The position numbers and the translations under genes were made by a program. DNA of 64,000 nt from the NCBI GenBank assembly GCA_028274465.1, contig CM051456.1, forward strand, positions 46,925,011 through 46,989,010, written 5' to 3'. Below, one piece after another: positions 31,502-42,681 of the stretch. Origin of the DNA: Plantago ovata (taxonomy: Eukaryota > Streptophyta > Magnoliopsida > Lamiales > Plantaginaceae). The notes below the pieces were generated by a model. It saw nothing but the letters and a program-made list of their open reading frames with translations, was not told the DNA's origin and did not search any database. Position 1 is the stretch's first letter. Each line of letters begins with the position of its first letter.

Positions 31502-33575
31502 TGTAAGAAAATACGGTCAGAGTTACCCCTAGGGTACGCAGCGGAATTTCAAAAAATTTCTTAATATACAAGTTAATTGATTATGTATATGTCGTATATA
31601 TATACACGTCAATTAGAAGACTAACCTTACTTCCAAAGCAGCTTCCAAGTCTTCGTAATAATCCGGTGTATCTTCTCCTTCGTCGAAGTCGAAGATATCT
31701 GCAATACTCTGATTATCTGCAAGACAATAAGAGTTAGTTTCCAGCTCCTAGAATCTCAACCTTGGTATCCACGGATGAACATCCTATCGGAATAATGCTA
31801 GAATATTATTTGTGTGACCAAGAAGACGGGGCGGCGATTCCTCCGGCAGAGGTGGCGCGCGCGCGTGTGGCTTATAGAGGAGGGGAGAGCTTTTTATTTT
31901 CTCTAAGAAAACTGGGTAGAATAACTGTGTGTAAAACTGTATGTTCAAAGCTCTCTAATAGTCTACTATATATAGTAGTCAATAGAAGCCTAAAGCATAA
32001 GTAATTAGACTTCGTAAAGGAATAAGAATCTAATTCTTATCGCACTAGTAAACCAATATCTACTCTAGATTCATTCCCAATCAAATTAAAACTCAATCAG
32101 GAAAATCTAACTTATCCCTTGGACTTCTAATAGAGGAAGGAGTCGAACTCCTTCCCCTACCCAGCTCCTGCGCGCGCGCGCTCTCCCAGGGACACTAGGT
32201 GGGTCCCGATTTCGGGACCCATTTATAGTTCTAAGGAAATTCTAACTCCAAGTAGATTTTGCCCAAGTGCATATGTTAATTCTAAATTAACATATCCTTT
32301 CAAATCAAACCTCTATTATATTTCCAAAATATAATCTTTAATTGTATTTACATAAAATACAATTAATTAGCCAATTCAATTAATAATTCCAAATCATTGA
32401 GCCACCAAATATTATAATTAATTCCAAATCAATTATAATCCATCAATCACAATTAATTCCAAATTAATTGCGATTCCATCTTCAAGGATATTCTGATAGG
32501 CTGAATCACCACATAGTGTGACCCATAGGGCCTCATCGTATTAAGCAAGTCCTAGACTAGGCAACATGGAATTCCTAAACGGTTCCATTTGCAATATTAA
32601 TACATGAGGACGTTTGAGAGGTTTCTCATAGCAAACCCTTTCGTTGCGAAGTCTGTTGCGCTCAACGCGGCGATGGTAACATCCCTTAATCTGACTTGCT
32701 CGAATGCATCTAGGATCGATGAAGTGGCTATCCCAATAATACATCCACGGGCGTCTCAGGGAGTTGCTTGGTTAAGATATACTTATGACCATCATAATAT
32801 ATCATTTGCACTGGCCAGTGACTTTACCAACACAACTATGCAGACTATGAGCAGTACTCTCCTGTGCTACACTTGAGAGATGAATCCTTCACAGAATCAC
32901 TTATCATCCCCATTTGTATGTAGCCATAATCCTGGATCGTGTCTTAGGTCAACTGCTTATTCAGAGATGACATCGACGGGTCCACCAAGGTTATGGGGCA
33001 ACAAATTTGATGATAAAGTCCTGTAAGTACAAAGGACGACTGGCATCACTTCGACAACTTACCGGTTCCCATAGACACTTCGGTGTAGAGTATACATCGA
33101 TGAGAGTGTCCGGTGGGTACTTCCATTGTTCGATAATCCTTCTTCGAAAAACTATGCACAGTTATGGGAACGTTTCTCGATTGTCCAACAATCCGTTCCG
33201 TGGCCGTGGGATCGGCTCACACTTGCTCCAACAAGTATAACCTCCACGCATACTAGTCTTTTCTGGTTCATTCAGACCCCTACATCCAAGATGAACCTCG
33301 ACTAGGGAGAGTTTGGGATAGATGATAACTCACATAGCTCCCACTATCTGTGTGATCGGTCATCTATCCGAGGGGACATGTTTAATATGAATACAGACAG
33401 TAATAGAGATATGACATGTTGCATGCCTGGTGTAATATAAATATGAAAGCGATACTCAATAGTAAAACAACAAACATATATTATATTACGTTGACCTGTG
33501 TAATAGTACATATATGCCCTCTATAAAGGCTCCATGCCCTTAATAAGGACTGTCTCTAGGACATATACACTATCA
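31502..33575 (-). repeat. Copia 2 5' LTR
   Basis: The 2074-bp LTR has plus-strand ends TGTAAG... and ...CTATCA, close in sequence to the 3' LTR (23743-25814). TATA box CTACTATATATAGTAG lies at about 31963-31978 and (CG)n tracts at about 31857 and 32169. Confidence 0.95.
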
Positions 33576-33636
33576 ACTACTACCCACCTTGACTATCCTC
33601 CATTTGCAATACCATTGGAAAAGCCAAATGAACCCA

Positions 33637-34258
33637 ACTAGACTAACGCAACTTAAAAAAACAAGTAATTTGAATATTAAGGCCAAACTAGTATGCATAA
33701 TGAGTAAGTAGAATCATTGCAATATCATATCGACCCCTAATGTCAACCGTGATAGGTCAAAACTAGACCAACACAACTGAACAGAATAAGCAATTTGACT
33801 ATTAAGGCCCACTAGTAGGCATCATGAGTAAGTGGAAGCATTACAATATCATATAGACCCCTAATTTCAACCGTGATAGGACAAAACTAGACCAGCACAA
33901 CTGAACAGAACAAGTAATTTGAATATTAATGCCAACTAGTAGGCATCATGAGTAACTAGAAGCATTGCAATATCATATCCAATCCTAATTTCAACCTTGA
34001 TAGGACAAAACTAGACCAAAACAACTGAACAGAACAAGCAATTTGACTATTAAGGCCAACTAGTAGGCATCATGAGTAACTAGAAGCATTGCAATATCAT
34101 ATCCACCCCTAATTTCAACCCTGATAGGACAAAACTAGACCAACACAACAGAACAGAATAAGAAATTTGAATATTAAGGCGAACTAGTAGGCATCATAAG
34201 TAACTAGAAGCACTACAATATCATCTCGACCACCAATTTCAACCGTAAAATTACAATT
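33637..34258. repeat. Five-copy 124-bp minisatellite
   Basis: The word ACTAGAC recurs at 33637, 33762, 33886, 34010 and 34134, giving a 124-125 bp period with about 90% similarity between units. Each unit holds AACTAGTAGGCATCATGAGTA-like and TTGCAATATCATAT blocks. No coding potential. Confidence 0.9.
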
Positions 34259-34551
34259 CGCATAATTGAACGAGATTCAAATTACTAACAATGAGTATGA
34301 TTGTTATCGTAGTAGGGAAACTAGAAGGAGAAAGAGAGATCACTTTGGGCTTTGTAGATTTACTGCGCGACGATTTTATTGAAAAAGATAGAAGTCGTGG
34401 CTTCTATTAGGAGATTGATGATCTTACTGGGATAATTCAACCAACACCGTTACCTATGAATTGAACTCTTCGGTGTCAAGAAAGAAGTTTGCAGTATCGG
34501 GATGAATCGAATGATCAAAGATTGAAGAAGAATCGACTGATCAATAAGTAG
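34259..34551. other. Unassigned unique sequence
   Basis: Single-copy within the window, moderately GC-balanced, with no recognisable ORF or repeat. It could be a leader exon or promoter of the FRS pseudogene, which reads away from it on the minus strand, but nothing in the sequence proves this. Confidence 0.3.
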
Positions 34552-34553
34552 TA

Positions 34554-34810
34554 CTTCCTCCGGAAACTTAATAGGTTTACACTTTATTTTTGTTGACTTT
34601 TCGATGTTCGGTTTGACCTCAAGTAAATAATAACTCGGTAAGAAAAAAATAATTTAAAAAATTATATTATAAAAGTATACTTCTTATATTTTTATAGTAT
34701 AACTTCTAAAATTAATGTTTCCGTAATCAATTATGATTAATTTGAGGTCAAACCGGACATAAAAAAGTCAACAAAAACAAAGTGTAAACCTATTAAGTTT
34801 CCGGAGGAAG
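34554..34810. mobile_element. Stowaway-like MITE (257 bp)
   Basis: Terminal inverted repeats start CTTCCTCCGGAAACTTAATA. The first 32 bases are perfectly inverted at the other end and similarity extends to about 70 bases. TA dinucleotides flank both sides (34552-34553, 34811-34812), the usual target duplication of Tc1/mariner-type MITEs. The centre is AT-rich and non-coding. Confidence 0.9.
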
Positions 34811-34921
34811 TAATATTTTTGAACTCCGTCTGTCCTAATGAACGGCTAGGGTTATGAAATTTTGAAATTGTAAATTACATTTATTGTTAAGTAGTATTGT
34901 TTCTGATATTGTGCATACATC

Positions 34922-34999
34922 AAAACGTGGCTGAGTGGTAATGTTGGATTCTTTTACTCCAGCGACCAGAGTTCGATCCCCGCCATCTTTCATTTTTTT
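34922..34999 (+). mobile_element. tRNA-derived SINE-like fragment
   Basis: An RNA polymerase III A box (TGGCTGAGTGG, 34928-34938) and B box (GTTCGATCC, 34971-34979) lie about 42 bases apart and are followed by a T-run (34992-34997). No clover-leaf with paired acceptor arms can be drawn, so a SINE head or tRNA relic is more likely than a tRNA gene. No target duplication was identified. Confidence 0.45.
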
Positions 35000-35020
35000 A
35001 ATAAGAACGGAATTTATCAT

Positions 35021-35140
35021 TTACAACCAAGATAACTCAGTTGTAAACGGAAAATCCCATTTACAACCAAGATAATCAAGTTGTAAATGGAAAATCCCGT
35101 TTACAACCAAGATAATCAAGTTGTAAATGGTAGATGATGG
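35021..35140. repeat. Three-copy 40-bp hairpin repeat
   Basis: Units start at 35021, 35061 and 35101. Each contains TTTACAACC and GGTTGTAAA-type arms (TTACAAC...GTTGTAA) around AAGATAATCAA, so each unit is itself an imperfect palindrome. Further TTACAA words continue to about 35200. Confidence 0.8.
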
Positions 35141-35258
35141 TTGTAAATGATTTCCAACCGTCCAGATCATGATTACAAGTGTTTACAAGTATTTACAAGT
35201 GTAAAGTAGTAACGTTACGACTTTACAACAGTTACGTCACCATAGCATTACCCTATAA
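35141..35258. other. Junction sequence before SIRE-like copy 1
   Basis: AT-rich, with repeated TTTACAAGT words. Homology to SIRE-like copy 2 (63363 onward) begins abruptly at about 35259, marking an illegitimate breakpoint. Confidence 0.5.
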
Positions 35259-35857
35259 GATACTTCTATGAACAAGATTTAGATGGAGAAAATGAAGAGG
35301 CACTTGAGTTGATAAAACAACAAGGCCTACTTTTCTTCATAACTGCTCGCTCTAAGAAAGTGAGTATGTTAGACACCACGAAATTCTACAACAATGCAGA
35401 AATCCAAACTCTGACTGATGGACAGGGAGTCACTGAAAAAGTGATTTCCACCACAGTTCAAGGCATGCAAATCATCCTGAAATGGATTGATTTAGCCAAC
35501 ATCTTTCAGATTCCAACCACTAGAACTGAAGATGACATCACTGCCACTGATGAAGAAATCGAAGCTCTCTAAAGTGAAGTCAGAAACGAGAGAATGAAGA
35601 AAGGAGAGATTGCTCCCGTGTCTTGGACAAAGCACGTTAAGAGGAAGCATCTCTGCCATTCACTTGGTCTAGTAGCTCTGCTACTCATCAAAGTCTTAGA
35701 CTCCCAAGTTGGAGGAATTGACCAAGTAGGCTTGAGAAGGTGGCCGCTGCTGATGCATATACATGAGAACAAAACTGAGCTGAACTGGGCAAAGTACATT
35801 TTCAACAGACTTGTTGATTGTGTTACTAAATTTAAGGTCAAGGTTGAAGACAACAAG
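35259..35857 (+). pseudogene. SIRE-like env-position ORF, copy 1, N-terminal part
   Basis: Translates in one frame with a single stop (TAA at 35570, where copy 2 has TAC) and is collinear with 63363-63960. Motifs include MLDTTKFYNNAEIQTLTD, WTKHVKRKHLCHSLGLVALLL and WPLLMHIHENKTELNWAKY. It resembles the plant-retroelement auxiliary domain found in env-position ORFs, not a proven envelope. The 5' start is lost at the breakpoint. It is cut after a Lys codon by the Tat-like insertion and resumes at 47082. Confidence 0.65.
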
Positions 35858-36615
35858 TGTTGAAGGGTAATTCGTGCTTCTTTCTAAGTTCGCAATGAGT
35901 CGCTATTCTAGGTCTTTCTAGTTCTTCTTGTAGTGTCCCTCTGAGATAGGAAATGAGCCTTCTTGTAGCTTCCTCGTACCTGAAATAGACTAGAGGGGGG
36001 GTGGGGGGTTAATGTCTCTTGCCCGGTCTGTAAGGTATCAGACCGGAGAGGCGACTTTACGAGTAGGGAGTTGTGAGGCTTCCCTAGTAAGAGTAGTGAA
36101 AGTGGTGCTCGGGTGACGTAGTTAATGCTTACTGTTGGAGAGTAAATGAGGGCCTTTTATACTTGAGACCTTTCATCTTCAGGTCATGTAGGATCACGCC
36201 ACGTGTACGGCCAGGATTGAGGCCTTCCTCGGCCCAGGCCCATTAAGGAGGTCCGTGGGCCTTGGCCCAGGAGAGTAACCATGGCTGGTCGCTCTGTGGT
36301 CCTCGTGCCTTCCTTGTGCGTGGGTGATGCGAGTAGTGTCCTGCTCAGTTTCTGTCAAGGAGCGTTACCTTGACGTAAGGCCTCCTCGAGCCCGAGAGAG
36401 ATGCTCCTCGAGCCCCCTCGCAGCTTTGTCCTTGAGAGGAGCTTATTTTTAGGGTTGTCCTCCCAGTGATGGTCGGACCCTATGTTGGTCGATCCACACC
36501 TTAGTGACATACTTGGGTGTGGTTGTGCCCCTTGAGGGACGGCCTATGATGCTTTGTCGCGCTCTTAGACCGCTCCAGTTCGTACATGCGGACTGGACAT
36601 ATTTCAACCCTAACA
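35858..36615 (-). repeat. Tat-like element 3' LTR
   Basis: A 758-bp LTR with plus-strand ends TGTTGAAGGG... and ...CCCTAACA, almost identical to 46323-47076. Confidence 0.95.
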
Positions 36616-36870
36616 TATGTCCCCCTAGTTTCCAAGTATCTTTGTAGAAGATAGTTGAGGAACTATGTTGAAGTAGAGGAACTATGTTGAAGATAGTAGA
36701 AGACAGTAGTGGGCCAAAAAAGATTTCCGTATTCGCACCTTGGTAACTTTCCCTCCTCCTATCTCTCCCTCCCCCCCCTTTTTATAGGGTGCGAGCAGAC
36801 GTTGCTCGGACCGTATGAAAAGAGGTATTTTTGCTGGGAAAAGATCGGATCCGGGTAAGTATTCCTTAGT

Positions 36871-37345
36871 GGAATGGAATGACTTCCTGCCGCTTTTTTG
36901 CTTGCAAAGTATCTCGCGGAGAGATACTTGTGTAGAAGGAATCTCGAGGAGAGATGTATTCATGTTTTTGCTAGCAAAGTATCTCGCGGAGAGATACTTG
37001 TGTAAAAGGAATGGAATGACTTCCTGCCGCTTTTTTGCTAGCAAAGAATCTCGCGGAGAGATACTTGTGTAGAAGGAATCTCGAGGAGAGATGTATTCAT
37101 GTTTTTGCTAGCAAAGTATCTCGCGGAGAGATACTTGTGTAAAAGGAATGGAATGACTTCCTGCCGCTTTTTTGCTAGCAAAGAATCTCGCGGAGAGATA
37201 CTTGTGTAGAAGGAATCTCGAGGAGAGATGTATTCATGTTTTTGCTAGCAAAGTATCTCGCGGAGAGATACTTGTGTAAAAGGAATGGAATGACTTCCTG
37301 CCGCTTTTTTGCTAGCAAAGAATCTCGCGGAGAGATACTTGTGTA
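36871..37345. repeat. 137-bp tandem repeat, about 3.5 copies
   Basis: The word GACTTCCTGCCGC recurs at 36881, 37018, 37155 and 37292, exactly 137 bases apart, with nearly identical units. Each unit contains the hairpin AAGTATCTC-GCGGA-GAGATACTT (perfect 9-bp arms) and a related copy (GAATCTCGCGGAGAGATACTT). It lies between the 3' LTR and the auxiliary gene promoter. Confidence 0.95.
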
Positions 37346-37704
37346 AAAAGTAGGAGGAATCCCGAGTAGGCAAGCTGCATGGGCGGCTCCTCGGTCCCCT
37401 GACACGTGGGCGTCGAGTTTCCGTGGTTCTGAGATTTTTCGCGATGTTGATCCGAGGAGGACAGATCATGGTCGTCGATCTGTCTATGCTTGTCTCGAGT
37501 AGGCTTGTGCTCGCGCCGCGAATTTATTGCCGTGGTTAGGTAATTCGTCCCTGAGTTGGGAGCGTCTTCGGGCCGGAGCGGGAGCGTGGAGGGCAAAAAT
37601 GGTAATTCGCCAGGCGGCTGAAATCTGGACCGTTGATCTGGGACACGTGGTCGGTCCGGATGGCGCGAGGACATGCGTCGTTTCGTATCCCCGGGATACC
37701 CTTC

Positions 37705-37712
37705 TATAAATA
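37705..37712 (+). promoter_or_regulatory. TATA box of the antisense auxiliary gene
   Basis: TATAAATA stands in a GC-richer context upstream of a non-coding leader. The predicted start site is near 37735. It is outside the LTRs and on the strand opposite gag-pol. Confidence 0.6.
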
Positions 37713-37925
37713 GGTCAACACTCGGTCATTCCACACTTTTCGCAATCCGATCTTTCAGAGCAAATACGAGAGAGCGAGGAACATTTGTGAGATCGACGAG
37801 TGTGAGTGATCGCGCCAAGCAGTGTTCGAGGAGCATTTCCGACGTCCAGAATCCCGTTTTCAGGCGAAACTTCAACTTTTTCCGGCCTTCTTTCCGGTTT
37901 CATACTTTCATTTACTTAAAATCAA

Positions 37926-38568
37926 GTAAGCTTCCCTTTCTTTGCCTTTAATTTCTCCTTTCTTTGCTTGATTTTGCCTAGAAATGCTTTATTTTCCCTG
38001 CCTTGTTGCTTCCTTGTGTTCGGCTTTTGCATGTCGTTCTCTTTCTTTAGTTTTTGCCTCCCGTAATGATATTGCCTGAATCATCATCGCTGTATGACGG
38101 CCTAAGAACGGCCTTGGACCTAAAAACCATTAAACGGACTTGTAAACGGAAGTAATTCAGACCGATTTGGCTTGAGTAGCCGTAGAAGTAGGTCCCCTTA
38201 ATTTACTATATGCCCCTTGTAGCCTCCTCATTAGCGTAAGGCTGTAGAAGTAGCTGTAGGAAGTCTCTTTGGCGGTTGGTCGCCTTAAGCATGCTGTTCG
38301 AGTTTTATCTACATGTGCTCGCTCCGATTTTGCTGTATACATGTTGTTATGCTGCTCGATTTTTTACTCGTTTTTTGAGTGGTTGGTCGCTCCTTGCTAT
38401 GTTCCTCGCTCTACTTTTGCTGTAAGTAGAGTAACTTCTTGATTTATTGCGTTCTTTTCTTTTTGAGATTTTTCTCCGTTCGGGAGGTCGAATCCTTAAT
38501 GAACATACCTAAAAGGACCTCTCGGACTATAACAAACCATCCTAACTTCTTTCTTTGCCCACCTTTAG
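37926..38568 (+). other. Predicted leader intron of the antisense auxiliary gene
   Basis: Donor TCAA/GTAAGC and acceptor CACCTTTAG/G enclose 643 T-rich bases. The ATG at 38570 is the second base after the intron. Confidence 0.5.
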
Positions 38569-38569
38569 G

Positions 38570-41500
38570 ATGTCCGAGAGGAGCGACGATAGCCAGAACG
38601 TCTCGGCCGCCGGTGAGTATGGGAGCGACCATACTACGTCGCCCGATACGTCAGAGGTATCGGCGACCTTTCTTGACGAAACGATAGAGGAGGCTGTCGA
38701 GGAGCCTCAGCTCGAGCAGGGTGGCGAGCAGGCTGCCGAAGAAGATGAGGAGACCGAGAGTGAGGAGGACCTCTACGAGTTGGTGAGCAGAAAGAGGCGT
38801 CGCGCCGAGGATGACGACTTTATCGATGACCGCACAGAAGCGGAAGGCGGTCCTCGCAACCCCGGTGTCTCTGCGGAGTTGATAACTCGCGCTGCCCAAG
38901 TCCACGGGCGTAATTACGGGACAGCTGTCAACGTGGTCGTTCCTGAGATCCGGGTCGAGGAGATGGACGACACGGAGAGGCCGGAGTTGGCCTTAGCATT
39001 GTATGAAGAGGGTGAGCACTCGGCGAAGCGCGGGAAGGCTTCGATACCCGTTCAAATCATCGATAGTGATGATACGGATGATGAGAGCGAGGAGGACGAT
39101 GAGGCGACGTCTCCTCGGACTAGTTCCCCTGTAAAGAGGGTTAGATTCCCTCCACAAACAGCTAGGAGAGCTGTAATCACGGACGAGGAGGAGGATGAAG
39201 TTCCTCTAACGATTGGAGACACTCATAGGAGTGAAGCTGGTCCGAGTACTAGGTCTCCTTCCTTCTCGGAGGGGCAAAGGCGCGCGATCAGGGAAGCTAA
39301 GAGGTTTGCGCGCGAGGAGGAGACTAGTTACCACACCATAGACCCGACCACCATAGACTTTACATATCCGAGTGGGACTCGAGGACCCAACCCACTCGAG
39401 GAGCAGGAGTATGAGATGCGCCTCGCTCAGATGGCCGCCGATAAGAAAAAGGCTGAGCGCAAAGCGAGCAGGCCTTCTCGCTCCCGGGCTGCCAAATCGA
39501 AGAGGGCCAAGGTTACCGTGGAGCCAGAGCCAAAAACTACTAAGGCTGCTGAGAAGAAGTTCACCAAGAGTGCTCGCACGGTCGACCTCCCCGATCCTAA
39601 TGGGGAGAAGAACGAGGACGGGATTATACCGACCACCTCCTCTACCGTCAAGCTCGACGAGGTTCCCACACTTAGGTGGAAGTATTCTCTCCCCGAGAAT
39701 AAGTTTGACATCCTCGTGCCCAAAGAGGATCAGACTTTTTATAACGCTCCTCCGGGGTACATGGCCGTTCACTGCCTTAGCTTGGATCGAGGATGGATCC
39801 TCCCCTTCTGTGATGCTTTCCGCGATATCTTCAATACGTTGGGGATCGCTCCTTGGCAATTGGTGCCAAGTGCCTTTGGAACCCTCGTATGCTTTGGAGT
39901 CTTTTGCATGAAGAGGGGGATCGAGCTCAATTTCCACAATTTCAACCAACTGTTCCGTGTATCGATGAGCTCCGGGAACAAGTATTTTTACTACTTCAAC
40001 GCTCGACCAGGCCTTGGGTTCATCATGGACGCTCCGAGCTCCTCGGGCTACAAGTGGTTCCACAGGTACTTCTACATTAGGAAGAGAAGGTTGCCTAACA
40101 TGACCGAGGAGGAGCTGGAGTGGGGAGTGCCGAAACTGATGTTTCGAGGAAAGATAGCGGACAAGCATCCATTGCCCGAGGAGTCCGATCCCTGGGTTGC
40201 TGAGCTCGAGGAGCAAAATCGGGGACCCCATCCCGAGAAGTATTTTTATTGGGGGTTGGTCCTTCAGCCGCTTCCTTACTTGGCGGGACTTTCACCTTAC
40301 GCATACACAGGGTATATCGGGAACCGATATACCCGAAAAGTCCTCTTCGGTAACTAGCTACTCGATCTTTTCTTTGCTTTTGTACTTGTAATTTTTTCTT
40401 TGCTTACTCCCTGTTGTGATGTGTCCTCGCTCTCTTGCTTTTCTCTTCGCTTTTTACTACTCCTCGAGTTTACTAACTTGTGTTTATTCTCTTGCAGCTT
40501 ACTGGTTCCAGTGGATCATGTCGAAGACCCTGGCCGCGAAGGAGGAACAAAGAAGGAAGCAAAGGCTCGCCAACAAACAGACCAAGATTCTCGGGTCTTT
40601 GAATTTGACCCCTCCTCGCAACGCCGCGCATCATCGGGATGCCTTAGTGCAGGAGGGGCTCGCGACAAGAGAGAACCCTGTTGAGGCCATCAAAAGGGCC
40701 GAGGAGGAGGCCGCCGCGAAGAGGGCGAAGGAGGCGAAGGAGGCCGAGGAGGAGGCCTTGAACACGGTTGAGGCGGAGAAGAGGCCAGAGAGGCCCGCGG
40801 CTAAGAAGGGAGCGAGGAAGCTCAACCTTGGAGGCAACAACGAGCCTGCTCGCAAGAAGGGTAGGGTGGCCGCTTCGGGGGATGAAGTGAAGCGGCTCAT
40901 CCAGATGAGCGACCTTGATCGGGCGCACGAGCTCAGCCTGTGCTCGCTCCAGGTAACTATCCTTATACTTTTTGTTGTAAAATTTCTCTAAGTATAGAAT
41001 TCTCTCTCCTCGCTAACATTGTTGTCTTTTGCAGCTCGAGAACTTGAAGGAGGCATATGGCCATGTGGCTGCTGATCGCGCCGATATAGGGGTCGTCATC
41101 GAGGACCTCGAGAAGAAGCTGGCTGCCTCAGAGAAAAAGGCCAAAGTGTCGGAGACGGAGGCCGGGAAGCTGAGGTTGAAGGTCGAGGAGCTGGAGAAGG
41201 AGATCTCCCGCGAAAAGTCGAGGAGCAAGAGCTTTAAGGGCGCCTATGCTACTTTGTCCATTTGCATGGAAAAGTTCAAGGCAAGCGTCCTCTCCTTCCT
41301 CAAAGGGAGTCGCCTTTCTGCTGCTCGCGACTTCATGTCGTCGGTCACCTATAAGCTGGCCTTAAGAGATGTCCAAGTGGCCTCGCGCGAGGAGGGCTTC
41401 TTCTCGTGTGTTGGCCAGTTAAAGAGGGTCAACCTGCTCCCGGCCGACTTTGACGCTGATGATCGCGAAGACTTGCATCCTGGGCGGCGCGAGGACCTCA

Positions 41501-41882
41501 CTCCTTATCCCGATGAGGAGATCACTGAAGAGATGCACGAGGCATGCGAGTTTGGCGAGTTGGTGACCGATCCGGAGGTACCTTATCCAGCAAGCCGGCT
41601 TATCTCCCCGCCTGGGTGCCTGAATGCTTGAGAAGCGGGATCATCTTCCCGTTCGAGAAGGCGGCTCTTCGCAACGCGGCCTGGATAAAGTTGAGCGATC
41701 CGGTCCTCGGGAGGGCAGCTGACTTCGTCGAGCCCGAGCTCACTATGTATCAAAAGGCGATCGAGGAGGCTAGAGCTCAGGAACGCGAAGACCCTGAAGG
41801 CCCCGAAGCGAGCACAGTCCGAGGAGGAGATGCTAGTGCGACCACCCCGGTCACAGAATTCACAGACAGCCGTACACGCTAG
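38570..41882 (+). CDS. Antisense auxiliary protein of the Tat-like element, spliced (~1000 aa)
   Basis: Exons: 38570-40349, 40498-40952 and 41035-41577 onward, with introns 40350-40497 (acceptor CTTGCAG, branch-site consensus TACTAAC at 40471) and 40953-41034 (acceptor TTTTGCAG). Phases match across both introns. The N-terminal ~330 residues are acidic with basic NLS-like runs. Residues about 370-590 (HCLSLDRGWILPFCDAFRDIF, LVCFGVFCMKRGIELNF, GYKWFHRYFYIRKRR) resemble Pfam 'putative gypsy type transposon' (Transposase_28). Exon 2 is Ala/Glu/Lys-rich coiled coil and exon 3 a second coiled coil with a conserved-looking tail. In the exon 3 frame a stop is met at 41629, while coding-like sequence continues in another frame to 41882, so a one-base frameshift near 41580-41600 is likely. 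Function is unknown; the family is confined to plant gypsy elements. Confidence 0.7.
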
Positions 41883-42681
41883 GATCGGGGAGCCTCCTTG
41901 AAGACCGAGTATGCTCGGGACTGTTGTAGCCTTTGTCATTTTCTGTACTTGTTTTTATTTTCAAACAATTTCTATTTGGCCCTGTGTGGCACTCCTCGCA
42001 ACATTGTACTTGTAACTTAAATGTCGCTGTTGTTGTTTGTTTGCTATTCTTCCCTTTCAATAAAATGAAATGCTACTCGCTCTTTCACTTATACTTGTGT
42101 TCTTTTCTGAATCCAATTTTTGTTATGACGTATAACTTGGATAGAGTAGTTAAACACGTATAAGTTAGAATCGAGAACCAATGTTCTTCGCTGCGAGCTC
42201 TTCGATCTACCAATGCTTCTCGATCATTTGGATTATTTGAGAAAAATTTCTAAGTGTTGAACTTAGAAAAATTTCCAAGTGTTGAGTTAGAAAGACTGGA
42301 AGTCCCTCTACTCGATCACTTCCATCTCCTCGATTTTTCTTCTTTGAGTTGTTTTCTTCATCGATTCTCTCATAGAGATTAGAGGGCGGGAGGGTTCCCC
42401 TTAATCCTGGAAATCGAATAGCTTTTATTTAAAGTAAGCTTTCTCGATCGAGTAGTCTTATTTTTTGAGTATAGTAGCTCTATACTTGCATATTTTCTTG
42501 TTGAAAGAGACATTGTATTGATTTGTCGGAAATGCAATTACAATGGGGCTCTTCGGCCGGCTTGTTTACAGCAACTTTTTAACAAAAGCAAGGGGTGCCT
42601 CTCACTTGGACCAGTGATGAATCCTCCTCGATCAATGGACATTCCACATAAGTTTCCAAAAAGCTTTTTCTCTTGACAACT
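41883..42681. other. 3' region shared by convergent auxiliary gene and integrase
   Basis: A poly(A) signal AATAAAATG lies at about 42059 on the plus strand, some 180 bases after the auxiliary ORF. The rest (42100-42680) has no ORF and separates it from the end of the minus-strand integrase. Confidence 0.5.

Larger units (their letters stand above)
23743..33575 (-). mobile_element. Copia 2, near full-length Ty1/copia element (9.8 kb)
   Basis: A complete LTR-internal-LTR structure on the minus strand: LTRs 23743-25814 and 31502-33575, flanked by a perfect target duplication ACTAC (23738-23742 and 33576-33580). Internal order from the 5' end: tRNA-iMet primer site, long leader with hairpin array, gag, protease, integrase, reverse transcriptase, RNase H, polypurine tract (CCAAGTGGGAGAT, minus strand), 3' LTR. 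This integrase-before-RT order defines Ty1/copia; protein motifs look Angela/Tork-like, but the lineage is tentative. A few stops and frameshifts disable it. Confidence 0.95.

Noticed and set aside
33637-34258. CRISPR-like array
   Set aside because: Whole 124-bp units repeat with no unique spacers, and the DNA is plant nuclear.
34922-34999. Functional tRNA gene
   Set aside because: A and B boxes are present, but no acceptor, D and anticodon stems can be paired.
39206-40231. 341-codon minus-strand ORF opposite the auxiliary gene
   Set aside because: Shadow of the GC-rich coding exon 38570-40349; no domain, no promoter, and the plus-strand frame has splice sites and family resemblance.
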